From Bacillota bacterium (GTDB taxonomy: Bacteria > Bacillota > UBA4882 > UBA8346), in NCBI GenBank assembly GCA_023401925.1, contig JAEXDA010000042.1, forward strand, positions 1 through 11,474: a stretch of 11,474 nucleotides of DNA. The letters are read 5' to 3'. Below, in pieces: positions 1 to 6,519 of the stretch. The position numbers were made by a program, and so were the translations under genes. A model generated the notes under the pieces. That model did no database searches. It was not told the DNA's origin and saw nothing but the letters and a program-made list of their open reading frames with translations. Within the stretch, counting starts at the first letter, position 1. Every line of letters begins with the position of its first letter.

Positions 1-2
1 CC

Positions 3-280
3 GTGACTGAATGAATACGTTGTAAGACAGAAAGAATTATTTCTGTGACTGAATGAATCCATTGGATGAGAGAAAGAATTATTTCTGTGACTGAATGAAT
101 CCATTGGATGAGAGAAAGAATTATTTCTGTGACGGAATGAATCCATTGGATGACAGAAAGAATTATTTCCTTGACGGAATGAATCCGTTGGATGAGAGAA
201 AGAATTATTTCTGTGACGGAATGAATCCATTGGATGAGAGAAAGAATGATTTCCGTGACGGAATGAATTCATTGGACGAC
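3..280. repeat. 42-bp tandem repeat array (minisatellite), about 6.6 copies
   Basis: Copies begin at 3, 45, 87, 129, 171 and 213, and a partial copy runs from 255 to 280. Copies 2 and 3 are identical and the others differ by a few substitutions; copy 1 is the most diverged. Each unit contains a GAATGAAT block and an imperfect dyad AGAAAGAATTATTTCT. The period is a multiple of three, so reading frames persist across copies. On the plus strand the frame gives a 14-residue unit (MNPLDERKNYFCDG), but copies with GACTGA carry an in-frame stop. No ribosome binding site precedes any candidate start. The array may extend beyond the left edge. I read it as a non-coding variable-number repeat. Confidence 0.9.
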
Positions 281-297
281 ACGTATTCAAGAAGCCG

Positions 298-335
298 GTC
301 TTCCCCTTCTACCGTATGCTGAAGCAGGGGAAGGC
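298..335. other. Stem-loop, 9-bp stem
   Basis: Positions 298-306 pair with 327-335 (CTTCCCC against GGGGAAG, plus one G-C and one G-U pair) around a 20-nt loop. There is no T tract on either side, so it is not a standard terminator. It lies between the repeat array and the 3' end of the Spo0E-like gene. The rest of 281-403 has a second weaker hairpin near 367-392 and no convincing gene. Confidence 0.4.
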
Positions 336-403
336 TCCAGACGGCGGAAAATAAACAATCGTAATCCCTCGTCCGTGAAACGGGAGAGGACCGCTGCTTT
401 GAA

Positions 404-595
404 TTAGGCTCCTAAGGGCTGTAATAAATAATACCGGTTTAAAAGCTGATCCAATTCCCTGCTGACTGCTAATATTTCCGGATCAAAGCAGCCTTTCTCA
501 TTCCAGAGTTGATACATCCGTCTCCGGTAGATATGAATTTGTTGTTGAACTTCAGATAAGGTTTCGCAATGAATATTTTCCGTTTTATCTTTCAT
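404..595 (-). CDS. Spo0E-like aspartyl-phosphate phosphatase
   Basis: This 63-residue protein fits the Spo0E/YnzD/YisI family. These small two-helix proteins dephosphorylate Spo0A~P or related response regulators and so delay sporulation. The evidence is the family signature around residues 39-53, DPEILAVSRELDQLL, which matches the S-x-E-L-D motif with the usual glutamine replaced by arginine, together with the small size and two predicted helices (about 12-33 and 38-55). I chose the ATG at 595 because AGGGTG lies seven bases upstream. An in-frame ATG at 613 would add six residues but has no ribosome binding site. The gene stands alone and is divergent from the acyltransferase gene. The family call is based on motif recognition, and the target regulator is unknown. 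Confidence 0.85.
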   Translation of the reverse strand: MKDKTENIHCETLSEVQQQIHIYRRRMYQLWNEKGCFDPEILAVSRELDQLLNRYYLLQPLGA

Positions 596-736
596 TTTGT
601 TCACCCTGAACATTCATTAGATTGAACTCATCCGATTTGATAAGGACGAATTTGGCAGGAAGAATATATTTATTTTCCATAATATGCTATAGATATGTTG
701 ATTGAGTGAGAGATTTATGAACAAATTGTAAAGATA

Positions 737-765
737 TTGAAAACCATTTCAGCACTTAGTATAAT
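737..765 (+). promoter_or_regulatory. Sigma-A-type promoter for the acyltransferase gene
   Basis: TTGAAA (737-742) and a perfect TATAAT (760-765) are separated by exactly 17 bp. Transcription would start near 772, leaving a leader of about 50 nt before the ATG at 825. The surrounding intergenic region (596-824) is A+T rich. I found no equally convincing promoter there for the divergent Spo0E-like gene. Confidence 0.8.
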
Positions 766-824
766 TACCAATATTATGTGTAATATAAATTTTCGGTTAT
801 TCTGATGAAAGTTGAGGGGGAAGA

Positions 825-2021
825 ATGGATGTAATTCGGAATTATCCGGAACTGGTAAAGGCATCGGCGATCCAACCGGCTTCAGGCAAACGGCTATTAT
901 TCATCGACAATCTACGGTGGTTGATCATTGTAATGGTCGTATTGGTACATTTGAATGTAACTTATGGCAATATTGGCGGTTGGTATTACTATGAAAAGGG
1001 TGGCTGGGATATTTTTTCTAAAATCATCTTTGTGATGTTTGGTTCTTTTAATCAGGCCTATTTTATGGGTTTTCTCTTTTTCATCGCCGGTTATTTCGTA
1101 CCAGGTTCCTTGGAAAGAAAAGGGATCTTCCGGTTTATCGGAGAGCGTCTTGTCCGTCTCGGAATTCCTACGATATTGTTTATGTTATTGTTGCATCCTT
1201 TGACGATACTGATTATCCAGGCTTTCCATCATGATGTCCCTCCGCATTTATCCGCAATTTACATAAAATATCTTACTTCTTTTGAATTCATCGGTTCTTC
1301 CGGACCCCTTTGGTTTGCTTTCGCTTTATTGATTTTCTCCGGGTTCTATACTTTGGTGAAACTGTTTTTCGTCAAGAATTCGCTCTTTCAGCGGAATCAA
1401 ATTGATTGCCGGATAACCCATTTCAAAGTTGGGTCAATTGTCATTTTAATCACTGGCGTCACTTTCCTGGTGCGATGGGTACAACCTATCGGAACAGCCT
1501 TTTATAATATGCAACTATGTTTTTTTCCCCAGTACGTTGTCCTTTTTATCTTGGGCCTTCATGCCTACCGATATCATTGGTTAGCCGAAGTTCCTTATTC
1601 TTTCGGGATCACCTGGTTTAAAATTGCTTTGTTTTTTGGGATTCCATTTTGGATTATGGTGGTGATCTTTGGCCGTGCCCTTCAGGACATTACTTCCTTT
1701 TATGGTGGAATTCATTGGCAAGCTGCGGCTTATGCTTTCTGGGAATCTTTGTTTTGCGTCGGAGTATGTTTGGGATTATTGGTGCTGTTTAGGGAGAAAA
1801 ATAATAACCAAGGCCCGATTAGTCACTTTTTATCTGAAAATGCCTTTGCGGTTTATATTTTTCATACACCGTTACTGGTTTTCGTGACCATGATTTTCAG
1901 GCCGTTTCGAATCTACCCACTACTAAAAATGTGGTGGGTTGCCATCATTGTTTTGCCACTCTGTTTTGGATTTAGTCATTGTATCCGGAAGATTCCATGG
2001 ATGAAAAAACTCTTTTCATAA
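825..2021 (+). CDS. Acyltransferase 3 family integral membrane protein
   Basis: This 398-residue, very hydrophobic protein has about ten predicted membrane segments and fits the acyltransferase-3 family (OafA/OpgC-like). Those enzymes transfer acetyl, succinyl or other acyl groups to polysaccharides and other cell-surface glycans. Family signs are the N-terminal stretch FIDNLRWLIIVMVVLVHLNV with His42 at the end of the first membrane helix, GPLWFAFALL near 160-169, and a late NAFAVYIFHTPLL segment near 339-351. The ATG is preceded by GAGGGGG at 814-820. The gene has its own promoter (737-765) and a terminator inside the convergent transporter gene, so it is probably monocistronic. The substrate cannot be read from the sequence. 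Length is typical of a family member without an extra periplasmic domain. Confidence 0.85.
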   Translation: MDVIRNYPELVKASAIQPASGKRLLFIDNLRWLIIVMVVLVHLNVTYGNIGGWYYYEKGGWDIFSKIIFVMFGSFNQAYFMGFLFFIAGYFVPGSLERKGIFRFIGERLVRLGIPTILFMLLLHPLTILIIQAFHHDVPPHLSAIYIKYLTSFEFIGSSGPLWFAFALLIFSGFYTLVKLFFVKNSLFQRNQIDCRITHFKVGSIVILITGVTFLVRWVQPIGTAFYNMQLCFFPQYVVLFILGLHAYRYHWLAEVPYSFGITWFKIALFFGIPFWIMVVIFGRALQDITSFYGGIHWQAAAYAFWESLFCVGVCLGLLVLFREKNNNQGPISHFLSENAFAVYIFHTPLLVFVTMIFRPFRIYPLLKMWWVAIIVLPLCFGFSHCIRKIPWMKKLFS

Positions 2022-2037
2022 GATGGAATCTGGAATA

Positions 2038-3309
2038 TCAACATTGAATGGGGCAGTGTTTTTTTTCAAGCAGGCTGACGGTATACATTAAAATCCCCGC
2101 TGCGACAGAGATAAAGAAAACAAGTATCCAGACCGCATCCATTCCGTGTCCGGTAATATATTTCCCCATCAGCAGCGGCCCCAGGCAACTGCCGGTACCT
2201 TGACATAGAGTCTGTAAGGCGGTGAAACGAGCCCGGTGGCTGATAGGCGCGTGACAGGCGATATAAGTTCCGTTGTTGGTGGCGGTTAATACTTCCCCAA
2301 CCGACCAAATAATCGTACCGATGATGAATCCAAAAAGGCTTTTGGTGAAAAAATACAATCCGAAACCGCAGCCGTATAAAAGCCCGGCCAGGGCAATACA
2401 TTCTAGGGAGCGCATTTTCCGGGTCAGCCAAACGATAACCGTGGAGCAAAATACCACCACCAAAGCATTCACCATTTCCAGGGTTCCGAAAAAAGCAGGC
2501 CCGGATGGGCCGAATTTATGGGCCAGATCCAGCGCTACGGTAAAAGAATGTTGATTGTAGATGAAGCTGTAAACCGTGAGCAATAAGATCATGGCGCTTA
2601 AATAAGGACGCCGCCCCATGATCTGTAAAAAAGAACCTTCCTCGGCCCGTTCGTCGGGATGAATGAAATCCGCTTCTGGAATTGCGGCCGCCTTTGGAGT
2701 CTGCTTGAAAGAAAAATCTTCTTTTACCATCACTTGAACCAAAGCCACTGCAATCAATGTTGTCACTGCATCCCCGATAAAGAGCCAGTGGATATGGGCA
2801 TGGAATAAAAACCCAGCCATCATCGGCCCGATAGCGTACCCGAGGTTGATGCCCAGATAGGTTAGGGAAAAGGCAATCCGTCGGTTTGCGGCATCCGTTA
2901 AATCAGCCGTTAAAGCATTGGTGGCAGGTTTGACAGTTCCGTTAAAAATGCTGGATCCGATTAAAAGCCAGGGAAGCCAGTGAATATCCTGAATAAAGGC
3001 GCAAGATAGGATGAATAACGCCGATACCGTTTGCGCGGTAATCAGGATCGCTTTCCGGCCGACATGATCAGCCAGTTTACCCCCGATCACCACCCCGGGC
3101 ATTTGGACTAGTAAGGATATCATGACAAAAAAACCGGCCTGGTCCGATTTCATCCCCAATTTTTCCGATAACATCAATGTTAAAAAAGGCGTCACAAAGT
3201 TTCCGGCGGAATTGATGATTTGGGCTAGAAAAAGAGCATAAATCCCCCGGGGTAAACCTGCATATGGCGACAGGAAAGGGGGTATGTAAAATTTTTCCTT
3301 CCGTTGCAT
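2038..3309 (-). CDS. MFS transporter, probable drug:H+ antiporter-1 type
   Basis: This 423-residue protein has the layout of a 12-segment major facilitator superfamily permease: six hydrophobic segments, a charged central loop near residues 197-237, then six more. Motif A, GGKLADHVGRK, lies at residues 76-86 between helices 2 and 3. A weaker counterpart, WLTRKMRSLE, appears in the second half. GYAIGPMMAG near 157-166 resembles motif C of the drug antiporters. I chose the ATG at 3309 because GGGAG lies five bases upstream; an in-frame TTG at 3321 has no ribosome binding site. The gene is convergent with the acyltransferase, divergent from the esterase, and has no clear terminator of its own. 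The substrate is unknown; a drug or metabolite exporter is an inference from the family. Confidence 0.85.
   Translation of the reverse strand: MQRKEKFYIPPFLSPYAGLPRGIYALFLAQIINSAGNFVTPFLTLMLSEKLGMKSDQAGFFVMISLLVQMPGVVIGGKLADHVGRKAILITAQTVSALFILSCAFIQDIHWLPWLLIGSSIFNGTVKPATNALTADLTDAANRRIAFSLTYLGINLGYAIGPMMAGFLFHAHIHWLFIGDAVTTLIAVALVQVMVKEDFSFKQTPKAAAIPEADFIHPDERAEEGSFLQIMGRRPYLSAMILLLTVYSFIYNQHSFTVALDLAHKFGPSGPAFFGTLEMVNALVVVFCSTVIVWLTRKMRSLECIALAGLLYGCGFGLYFFTKSLFGFIIGTIIWSVGEVLTATNNGTYIACHAPISHRARFTALQTLCQGTGSCLGPLLMGKYITGHGMDAVWILVFFISVAAGILMYTVSLLEKKHCPIQC
2040..2066 (+). terminator. Intrinsic terminator of the acyltransferase gene
   Basis: AACATTG (2040-2046) pairs with CAGTGTT (2054-2060) with one G-U pair around a 7-nt loop, and TTTTTT (2061-2066) follows. 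It sits 19 bp after the acyltransferase stop and overlaps the last codons of the convergent transporter gene. The stem is short and A+T rich, so strength is uncertain. Confidence 0.55.
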
Positions 3310-3320
3310 GGGAGCTCCCA
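3309..3320 (-). promoter_or_regulatory. Ribosome binding site inside a perfect 12-bp palindrome
   Basis: TGGGAGCTCCCA at 3309-3320 is a perfect palindrome. On the minus strand its GGGAG is the only good ribosome binding site for the transporter ATG at 3309. The palindrome could act as an operator. A loopless palindrome cannot fold on itself, but the purine and pyrimidine halves could pair elsewhere in the leader. Confidence 0.4.
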
Positions 3321-3329
3321 ATGATGGAA

Positions 3330-3347
3330 TTAAGTAGACTTTAAGTA
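3330..3347. repeat. Direct repeat TTAAGTA, 11-bp spacing
   Basis: TTAAGTA occurs at 3330-3336 and 3341-3347, one helical turn apart, in the divergent intergenic region between the transporter and the hydrolase. This is a possible regulator site. The rest of 3348-3534 shows no gene with a ribosome binding site. Confidence 0.3.
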
Positions 3348-3534
3348 ATTGGCTTTTTTTGGGAAAAACCCTGCAAATTTATTGAATTTTAATGAACAAG
3401 AAAACCGTTTTGGAGAGATTGGCAATTTTAGAGGTGAGGCAGGGATTTCGGCAACCATTGGCGAAAATTACCCCCTTGATTGGAAACATGAATCTGTGTT
3501 CAGTCATTTTTTGTTGAACAGGGAGGTTATATCA

Positions 3535-4371
3535 TTGATTCATCAAATCATCAAACTCTGGGAGGACGCTTTCTATCAAAATCCGAGTGATGGCGGTTTT
3601 GAGCCAACGTTAGCTAGCTACATATTGGATGGGCCGAAGATCCGAGGCGCCGTTTTAATATGTCCCGGAGGCGGCTATCATTTTACTTCCGAGCGGGAGG
3701 CAGAGCCCATTGCCTTGCAATTTAATGCAGCCGGATTTCATGCTTTTGTTGTCTATTATAGTGTAGCACCCAGAAGGCATCCTCAACCTTTACGTGATGT
3801 TTCAAGAGCTATGTGCATCATCCGTGAGAATGCCGGTAAATGGCACGTTCACCCCCAAAAAATAGCAGTTTGCGGATTTTCGGCCGGAGGGCATCTGGCT
3901 GCCAGTTTGGGAGTACATTGGCAAAAACCGTACTTACAGGATGTTTCAGGTATACAAATTGGATTAAATCGTCCCGATGCATTGATTCTTTGTTATCCGG
4001 TGATAACCTCCGGACCTTATGCTCATCGCGGTTCTTTTGACAATTTGCTTGGTGCAAATCCTTCCCAAGCATTGTTGGATGAGATGTCTTTAGAACGTCA
4101 GGTGACCGCCGAAACGCCCCCGGCGTTTATCTGGCATACCTTTGACGATGTTGGTGTACCGGTTGAAAACAGCCTGTTATTTGCATCGGAGTTGCGAATC
4201 CATAGGGTCCCTTTTGAACTCCATATATATCCGGAAGGACCTCACGGATTATCCCTAGCGACTGAGGAAACTGATGATGGGAGTATGGGAGTCCATCCCT
4301 ACGTCGCCACTTGGATGGGGCTTTGCGTTAATTGGTTGAGGGGAATCAATAAAGGGTCTGTTGTAAAATAG
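3535..4371 (+). CDS. Alpha/beta hydrolase, acetyl esterase/lipase type
   Basis: This serine hydrolase of about 278 residues resembles the BD-FAE/Aes-type carboxylesterases, which act on small acyl or carbohydrate esters. The oxyanion-hole motif CPGGGYHF is near residues 43-50. The nucleophile elbow GFSAGG has Ser116. The acid is in HTFDDVGVP (Asp204 or Asp205) and the histidine in EGPHGLS (His237). No signal peptide is visible, so it is probably cytoplasmic. The start is not certain. The frame is open back to a TTG at 3349, but that start has no ribosome binding site and the extra 62 residues have no recognisable domain. AGGGAGG at 3520-3526 lies eight bases before TTG 3535, which gives a normal family length. 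No terminator was found before the lysine promoter. Confidence 0.85.
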   Translation: MIHQIIKLWEDAFYQNPSDGGFEPTLASYILDGPKIRGAVLICPGGGYHFTSEREAEPIALQFNAAGFHAFVVYYSVAPRRHPQPLRDVSRAMCIIRENAGKWHVHPQKIAVCGFSAGGHLAASLGVHWQKPYLQDVSGIQIGLNRPDALILCYPVITSGPYAHRGSFDNLLGANPSQALLDEMSLERQVTAETPPAFIWHTFDDVGVPVENSLLFASELRIHRVPFELHIYPEGPHGLSLATEETDDGSMGVHPYVATWMGLCVNWLRGINKGSVVK

Positions 4372-4442
4372 GATTTATCGATAGAAAAACACAATATGCC
4401 TGTTGAAATCAATGGAATTTTAGAAAAAGCAATAAATCCATA

Positions 4443-4471
4443 TTGACAGCATAATATTTTTGTAGTACAAA
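4443..4471 (+). promoter_or_regulatory. Promoter of the lysine-riboswitch operon
   Basis: A perfect TTGACA (4443-4448) is followed after 17 bp by TACAAA (4466-4471), within an A+T-rich tract. Transcription would start near 4478, about 22 nt before the aptamer. The -10 box is only a 4/6 match. An alternative -10 a few bases downstream (TAATAT at 4472) would have poor spacing. Confidence 0.65.
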
Positions 4472-4499
4472 TAATATAACTTAATAAACGTAAATTCAT

Positions 4500-4679
4500 G
4501 GTAGAGTAGAGGTGCAAAACTCATCAGTATCTTCGGGGAGGCCGGGCCGGCCGTTGAAACGAAGAAAAAGGGTGTTTTGCCGAAGCCGGGAGGGAGCCTA
4601 ACTTTCGGCTGGTACTGTGGTTAAGAGCTTCAGTACTGTCATGCAGGAACCAAGGTTCCTGGTGGAGAGCTATCTTGCC
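4500..4679 (+). promoter_or_regulatory. Lysine riboswitch aptamer (L-box)
   Basis: This element binds L-lysine in the nascent transcript and lowers downstream expression. The conserved blocks occur in order: AGAGGTGC (4508-4515), CAGTAT (4525-4530), TTGCCGAAGCC (4577-4587), GGCTGG (4607-4612), CTGTCATG (4636-4643) and TGGAGAGCTATC (4663-4674). The five-way junction can be drawn. P1 pairs 4500-4509 with 4670-4679, with one mismatch and several G-U pairs. P2 pairs GCAAAAC (4514-4520) with GTTTTGC (4574-4580). P3 pairs AGCCG (4584-4588) with CGGCT (4606-4610). P4 pairs TACTG (4613-4617) with CAGTA (4631-4635). P5 is the hairpin AGGAAC-CAAG-GTTCCT (4645-4660). Downstream asd and dapA fit lysine control. 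The call rests on matching remembered consensus blocks. Confidence 0.95.
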
Positions 4680-4723
4680 GCCGGTAATATTTTTCTTTGT
4701 CGGAAAATATACAGGGTTGGTGG
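4678..4723 (+). promoter_or_regulatory. Candidate antiterminator of the lysine riboswitch
   Basis: Bases 4678-4685 can pair with 4716-4723 (CCGCC with GGTGG, then G-U pairs). This stem encloses an internal hairpin, 4687-4695 with 4702-4710. It would consume the last P1 bases (4678-4679) and most of the left arm of the terminator. It is therefore mutually exclusive with both ligand-stabilised P1 and termination, as expected for an OFF switch. The pairing is inferred by eye. Confidence 0.5.
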
Positions 4724-4741
4724 ATAACCAACCTTTTTTTT
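4714..4741 (+). terminator. Riboswitch-controlled intrinsic terminator
   Basis: GGTTGGT (4715-4721) pairs perfectly with ACCAACC (4727-4733), with a 5-nt loop and a further G-U closing pair. A run of eight T (4734-4741) follows. It lies directly after the lysine aptamer and about 260 bp before the first gene, so it is the expected expression platform. Confidence 0.9.
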
Positions 4742-4770
4742 ATGGCATAGTTTATCCCTCCAAGCATTTT

Positions 4771-4840
4771 CTACCGGTTGGGGCATAAGTCGGCTGACAT
4801 GGACTGACAACCGGTAGTTATACCTCACTACCTAAAGGTA
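4771..4840 (+). promoter_or_regulatory. Structured leader or operator with 10-bp inverted repeat and spaced TACC/GGTA motifs
   Basis: CTACCGGTTG (4771-4780) and CAACCGGTAG (4808-4817) form a perfect 10-bp inverted repeat around 27 nt. The loop can form a smaller stem, AGTC (4788-4791) with GACT (4802-4805), and contains CTGACA twice (4794 and 4804). GGTA, TACC, TACC and GGTA then recur every 8 bp at 4813, 4821, 4829 and 4837. It lies between the riboswitch terminator and the MocR gene. It could be an RNA element or a binding site for the MocR protein. The remaining leader to 5000 has only a weak hairpin (4917-4922 with 4946-4951), no gene and no clear second promoter. Confidence 0.5.
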
Positions 4841-5000
4841 AGCCTATTCGAACACGGAAAATCACCAGCCAATAACGGATAACCACCATAAGGAATGGCT
4901 TCTCTAATTTTTTTCTGACCACCTATGGAAAAAAAGAAGGCCTTCGTGGTTCTTCCTTTTCAATACGTTGTATGGCAAAATGGGAAATGGGAGTTAACTC

Positions 5001-6440
5001 ATGTGGGAAGATTTAAATATCGATACAAACAGCCCGGCTTACCTGCAGATTAAAGAGTATATCGCAAAACTGGTTGCAAACGGATCGCTCCGGGAGGGAG
5101 TAAGGCTTCCCTCGACCCGCGAATTATCGCAGATCTTAAAAGTAAGCCGCAATACCATTATTCTGGCTTATGAGGAATTGCAAAATCTGCAACTTATTCA
5201 AAATATCAGGGGCCAGGGTGCTTTTGTGTGCCAAAGCTCACTCTCGCCTCAGGATCAATTGAAGTTGGAGTGGACCGACCGGGTGAATGGGTATGGCAAC
5301 ACTGCTTTGAATCTTGTTCAAAATTTGCGGAAATTCCCTTGGCGGGACGGGATGATTTCCTTTAACAGCCTCGCTCCGGACGAAAGCATTTTTGAGGTTG
5401 AAGAAGTCAAACGGGCTTTCTTAAACCGTATCGCGCTCGAAGGGGAGAGATTGTTGAATTATGGTGAGACCAAAGGATACCGTCCTCTGATCCTGTGGCT
5501 CAAAAGCTATTTAGAAGGCAAAGGAGTGGACTTCCATGACAAGGATATCCTAATTACCACCGGTTTCACGGAAGGACTCAACCTGATATTAGCGGCCTTG
5601 ACAAACCCCGGCGAAAGGATAGTTTGTGAGAATCCCACCCATAATCTGGCCATTAATGTGATGAAGCTGGCCGGATTACAAATTATTGGGATTCCCCTTC
5701 ACGAAAACGGCATTGATTTGCAGGAATTGGAGTCTTCCTTAGCCGCAGGGGACATCCGATTGGGATTTGTGATGCCTTCTTATCACAATCCGACCGGTTT
5801 GGTGATGTCGCCGGATAGACGGATGAAAGTATTGAAATTATTTGAAAAATACCGGACCCCTTTGGTTGAAGAAGGATTCAATGAAGAATTGCGTTATTCG
5901 GGATCTCATGTCAGTCCTTTACTGGCGCTTTCCGGCAGAGCAAACCATGTGGTATATCTGGGTAGCTTCACGAAAATACTTTTTCCGGCCATCCGGATTG
6001 GTTGGATCATCGCTGACACCAAGTTGATTGCCTATTTGGAAAGCATTAAACTGTATCGCAATATTTATACCTCCCCCTTTGACCAGGCGATACTCTATGA
6101 ATATTTAGAATATGGTAAATTTGGGCAGTACCTGAAACGGGCGAAAAGGCTCTATAAAGCAAAATACGAGAAAGCGTTGGAGTTTGCCAAAATTTATCTC
6201 CCCTGCCAACGGATATGGGGCGACGGTGGTTTGCATCTGTTTATTGAACTTCATGAGGTGAATGCCAAGGAACTGCTGGCTTACTGTTATACCCAAGGAG
6301 TTTTGTTTACGACCGGGGAGATTTTTTATACCAACGGCCAAGGTGCCAATACTTTTCGGTTAAGCATCTCCAGGGTTGATACGGATGAGATGGAGAAAGG
6401 TTTTAAAATTATTGGGGAAGGAATCAGGCTTTTAACTTGA
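5001..6440 (+). CDS. MocR-type protein: GntR winged helix fused to aminotransferase-like domain
   Basis: Residues 10-78 form a GntR-type winged helix (SPAYLQIKEYIAK, LPSTRELSQILKVSRNTI, GQGAFV). Residues about 115-475 form a fold-type I aminotransferase domain. It has NPTG at 263-266, the Schiff-base lysine Lys325 in GSFTKILFPAIRIGW, and an arginine in FRLSISR near 452-458. In MocR regulators the second domain usually senses PLP or an amino-acid adduct. Some relatives with this layout may be enzymes. Where GabR has Asp279 and Tyr281 contacting PLP, this protein appears to have Glu291 and Phe293 (VEEGFNEELRY), so cofactor chemistry may differ. The ATG is preceded by GGGAG with a seven-base gap. 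It is the first gene after the lysine riboswitch, so lysine should control it. Whether it regulates the operon or transaminates an intermediate is open. Confidence 0.85.
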   Translation: MWEDLNIDTNSPAYLQIKEYIAKLVANGSLREGVRLPSTRELSQILKVSRNTIILAYEELQNLQLIQNIRGQGAFVCQSSLSPQDQLKLEWTDRVNGYGNTALNLVQNLRKFPWRDGMISFNSLAPDESIFEVEEVKRAFLNRIALEGERLLNYGETKGYRPLILWLKSYLEGKGVDFHDKDILITTGFTEGLNLILAALTNPGERIVCENPTHNLAINVMKLAGLQIIGIPLHENGIDLQELESSLAAGDIRLGFVMPSYHNPTGLVMSPDRRMKVLKLFEKYRTPLVEEGFNEELRYSGSHVSPLLALSGRANHVVYLGSFTKILFPAIRIGWIIADTKLIAYLESIKLYRNIYTSPFDQAILYEYLEYGKFGQYLKRAKRLYKAKYEKALEFAKIYLPCQRIWGDGGLHLFIELHEVNAKELLAYCYTQGVLFTTGEIFYTNGQGANTFRLSISRVDTDEMEKGFKIIGEGIRLLT

Positions 6441-6445
6441 GTTTC

Positions 6446-6474
6446 CAACCCCTGACCTATTCAAAATGGGGTTG
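6446..6474 (+). other. Intercistronic stem-loop without T tract
   Basis: CAACCCC (6446-6452) and GGGGTTG (6468-6474) form a perfect 7-bp stem around a 15-nt loop. It starts 5 bp after the MocR stop and ends 45 bp before the GNAT start. With no T run it is more likely a processing, stability or translational element than a terminator. Confidence 0.5.
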
Positions 6475-6519
6475 ATGAAATGATAATATTGATTGGTGGT
6501 GGAGAAAGGCAGGGACACT

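Noticed and set aside
3..272. Repeat protein on the minus strand, open to the left edge
   Set aside because: No ribosome binding site at ATG 272, and the differences between copies all change amino acids, so there is no sign of coding selection.
3..280. CRISPR array
   Set aside because: The whole 42-bp unit repeats head to tail with no unique spacers.
95..322. 75-residue repeat protein on the plus strand
   Set aside because: It exists only because later repeat copies lack the TGA found in the first copies; there is no ribosome binding site, and the frame ends in unrelated sequence.
1991..2030. Inverted repeat GATTCCAT/ATGGAATC as a terminator
   Set aside because: The 24-nt loop is large, there is no T tract, and it lies partly in the acyltransferase coding sequence.
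3349..3534. 62-residue N-terminal extension of the hydrolase
   Set aside because: It starts at TTG without a ribosome binding site, has no recognisable domain, and a good site precedes TTG 3535.
4371..4439. GGATTTAT/ATAAATCC inverted repeat after the hydrolase
   Set aside because: The arms are only 8 bp, 53 nt apart and A+T rich; chance is likely.
4396..4446. 16-residue leader peptide before the riboswitch promoter
   Set aside because: No ribosome binding site, it overlaps the -35 box, and it lies upstream of the predicted transcript start.
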